Below are positions 6,665 through 7,250 of a stretch of DNA of 7,250 bases, one piece after another. The DNA lies in NCBI GenBank assembly GCA_031259795.1, contig JAIRLA010000277.1, forward strand, positions 1 to 7,250, read 5' to 3'. The first letter of the stretch is position 1, and each line of letters starts with the position of its first letter. This DNA comes from Azoarcus sp. Lineage in GTDB: Bacteria; Pseudomonadota; Gammaproteobacteria; Burkholderiales; Rhodocyclaceae. The notes under the pieces are model-generated. The model searched no databases. It worked only from the letters and a program-made list of their open reading frames with translations, and was not told where the DNA came from. Made by a program: the position numbers and the translations under genes.

Positions 6665-6681
6665 GGCAGCGCAAGGCTGCC
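6665..6681. other. Short perfect hairpin after the 181-aa gene
   Basis: Arms ggcagc (6665-6670) and gctgcc (6676-6681) pair perfectly around a five-base loop. It lies 15 bases beyond the TAG of the minus-strand gene at 6696. The minus strand then continues atcaatgaaaac, with no T-run, so it may mark an mRNA 3' end but is not a typical intrinsic terminator. Confidence 0.35.
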
Positions 6682-6695
6682 GTGTCCTCCGTGTC

Positions 6696-7241
6696 CTATT
6701 TGCGGTACCAGTTAATTTGGCGCAGGTAATCATCCGGCAGCGTCGGCAAGTGCCGCGAAATCTGCGCAAAGATTTCCGCCGCCGCCGCGCCCTTGGCTTT
6801 TCCGGCGGCGACAAGGCGCGAGGTCTCCGCCAGACTGGCCTCCTGGATAGCCATATAACGCGCTTCGGATTCCGGCGTGACCCGCTCGCCCGTATAGGTG
6901 TATGTCGTGTAATACGCGCCGTTGGGGCCTTCATGGATGGCGACGAGCGGGCCGCCAACCGAGGGCGTAGCGTACATCTCCTCGACCCACCGCATGGCCT
7001 CGTCCTGGTCGGAGTTGGCGCTCAATTTTTCCATCTTTTCATTCACCCAGGCTGGCAGGCCAGTTTCGGCAAGCTGCCGCGCGGCGGGTGACAGGGCGAC
7101 GATCGCATCGCCCCGATGGGCGTGCGTCGTTTCCGCGCTTCCCTGCTTTGCGCTGGAAACGGACGCCGACGCGCCGCTCTGTCGTAACGCAAACAGGCTG
7201 CCGACACTCGAATATTGCTCGACGGAGGTATTGAGGTTCAT
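6696..7241 (-). CDS. Uncharacterised protein, 181 aa
   Basis: I do not recognise this protein. The first 45 or so residues are Ser/Ala/Gln-rich with no signal peptide or membrane segment and are probably disordered. A segment GDAIVALSPAARQLAE (44-59) follows, of the 'D-x-V-x-L-S-x-x-A' style found near the N-terminus of several small unassigned proteobacterial proteins and of FlgM-like proteins. The middle (residues 62-130) is acidic and Trp/Tyr-containing, with an aromatic Y/T-rich patch AYYTTYTYTGERVT (109-122). The C-terminal third (125-181) looks helical and Ala-rich, ending in YLRQINWYRK. Only gccaagaag precedes the ATG at 7241 before the window ends, so the ribosome site is weak and any upstream partner is unseen. 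The coherent amino-acid mix favours a real gene. It is separated from hemA by 312 bases and a terminator. Confidence 0.7.
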   Translation of the reverse strand: MNLNTSVEQYSSVGSLFALRQSGASASVSSAKQGSAETTHAHRGDAIVALSPAARQLAETGLPAWVNEKMEKLSANSDQDEAMRWVEEMYATPSVGGPLVAIHEGPNGAYYTTYTYTGERVTPESEARYMAIQEASLAETSRLVAAGKAKGAAAAEIFAQISRHLPTLPDDYLRQINWYRK

Positions 7242-7250
7242 CTTCTTGGC

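Overview
The window looks like chromosomal DNA of a GC-rich proteobacterium, most likely a betaproteobacterium (Rhodocyclales-like is my guess). Two features support this. The rnf genes are in the order D-G-E-H, with the small ubiquitin-like gene rnfH closing the cluster. Heme synthesis starts from glutamyl-tRNA (hemA) and is joined to release factor 1 and its methylase (hemA-prfA-prmC), a linkage common in beta- and gammaproteobacteria. Exact taxonomy cannot be settled from this sequence alone.

Layout: positions 1-288 hold no confidently assigned gene. They carry a strong C-rich hairpin, runs of eight C, and a dispersed repeat of the 'gtcattgcgagg...ggcaatccag' type. One reading frame stays open through all of this and ends in an ATGA overlap with the next gene, so it may be the repeat-filled 3' end of rnfC. 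Plus-strand genes follow: rnfD (289-1398), rnfG (1401-2006), rnfE (2003-2647) and rnfH (2682-2960). They encode membrane subunits of the Rnf/Rsx electron-transport complex plus RnfH. After a 220-bp convergent gap come minus-strand genes, read right to left: hemA (6383-5130), prfA (5096-4014) and prmC (4017-3181). Positions 6384-6695 are non-coding. They hold a minus-strand intrinsic terminator just upstream of hemA, a second repeat copy, an AT-rich stretch and a small hairpin. A 181-residue protein of unknown function (7241-6696, minus) ends the window.

How the genes work together: RnfD, RnfG and RnfE are part of the ion- or energy-coupled pathway between NAD(H) and ferredoxin. RnfA, RnfB and RnfC are not seen intact and are expected upstream or elsewhere. 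RnfD and RnfG each carry a recognisable covalent-FMN attachment motif. RnfD has Ser where Thr is usual. HemA commits glutamyl-tRNA to tetrapyrrole synthesis. PrfA ends translation at UAA/UAG, and PrmC methylates the Gln of the release-factor GGQ motif. prfA and prmC overlap by four bases.

I found no defence system, CRISPR array, intact insertion sequence, tRNA or rRNA. The points most worth a second look are the possible repeat-encoded RnfC tail, the Ser flavin site in RnfD, the terminator hairpin in the hemA leader, and the unknown 181-residue protein.
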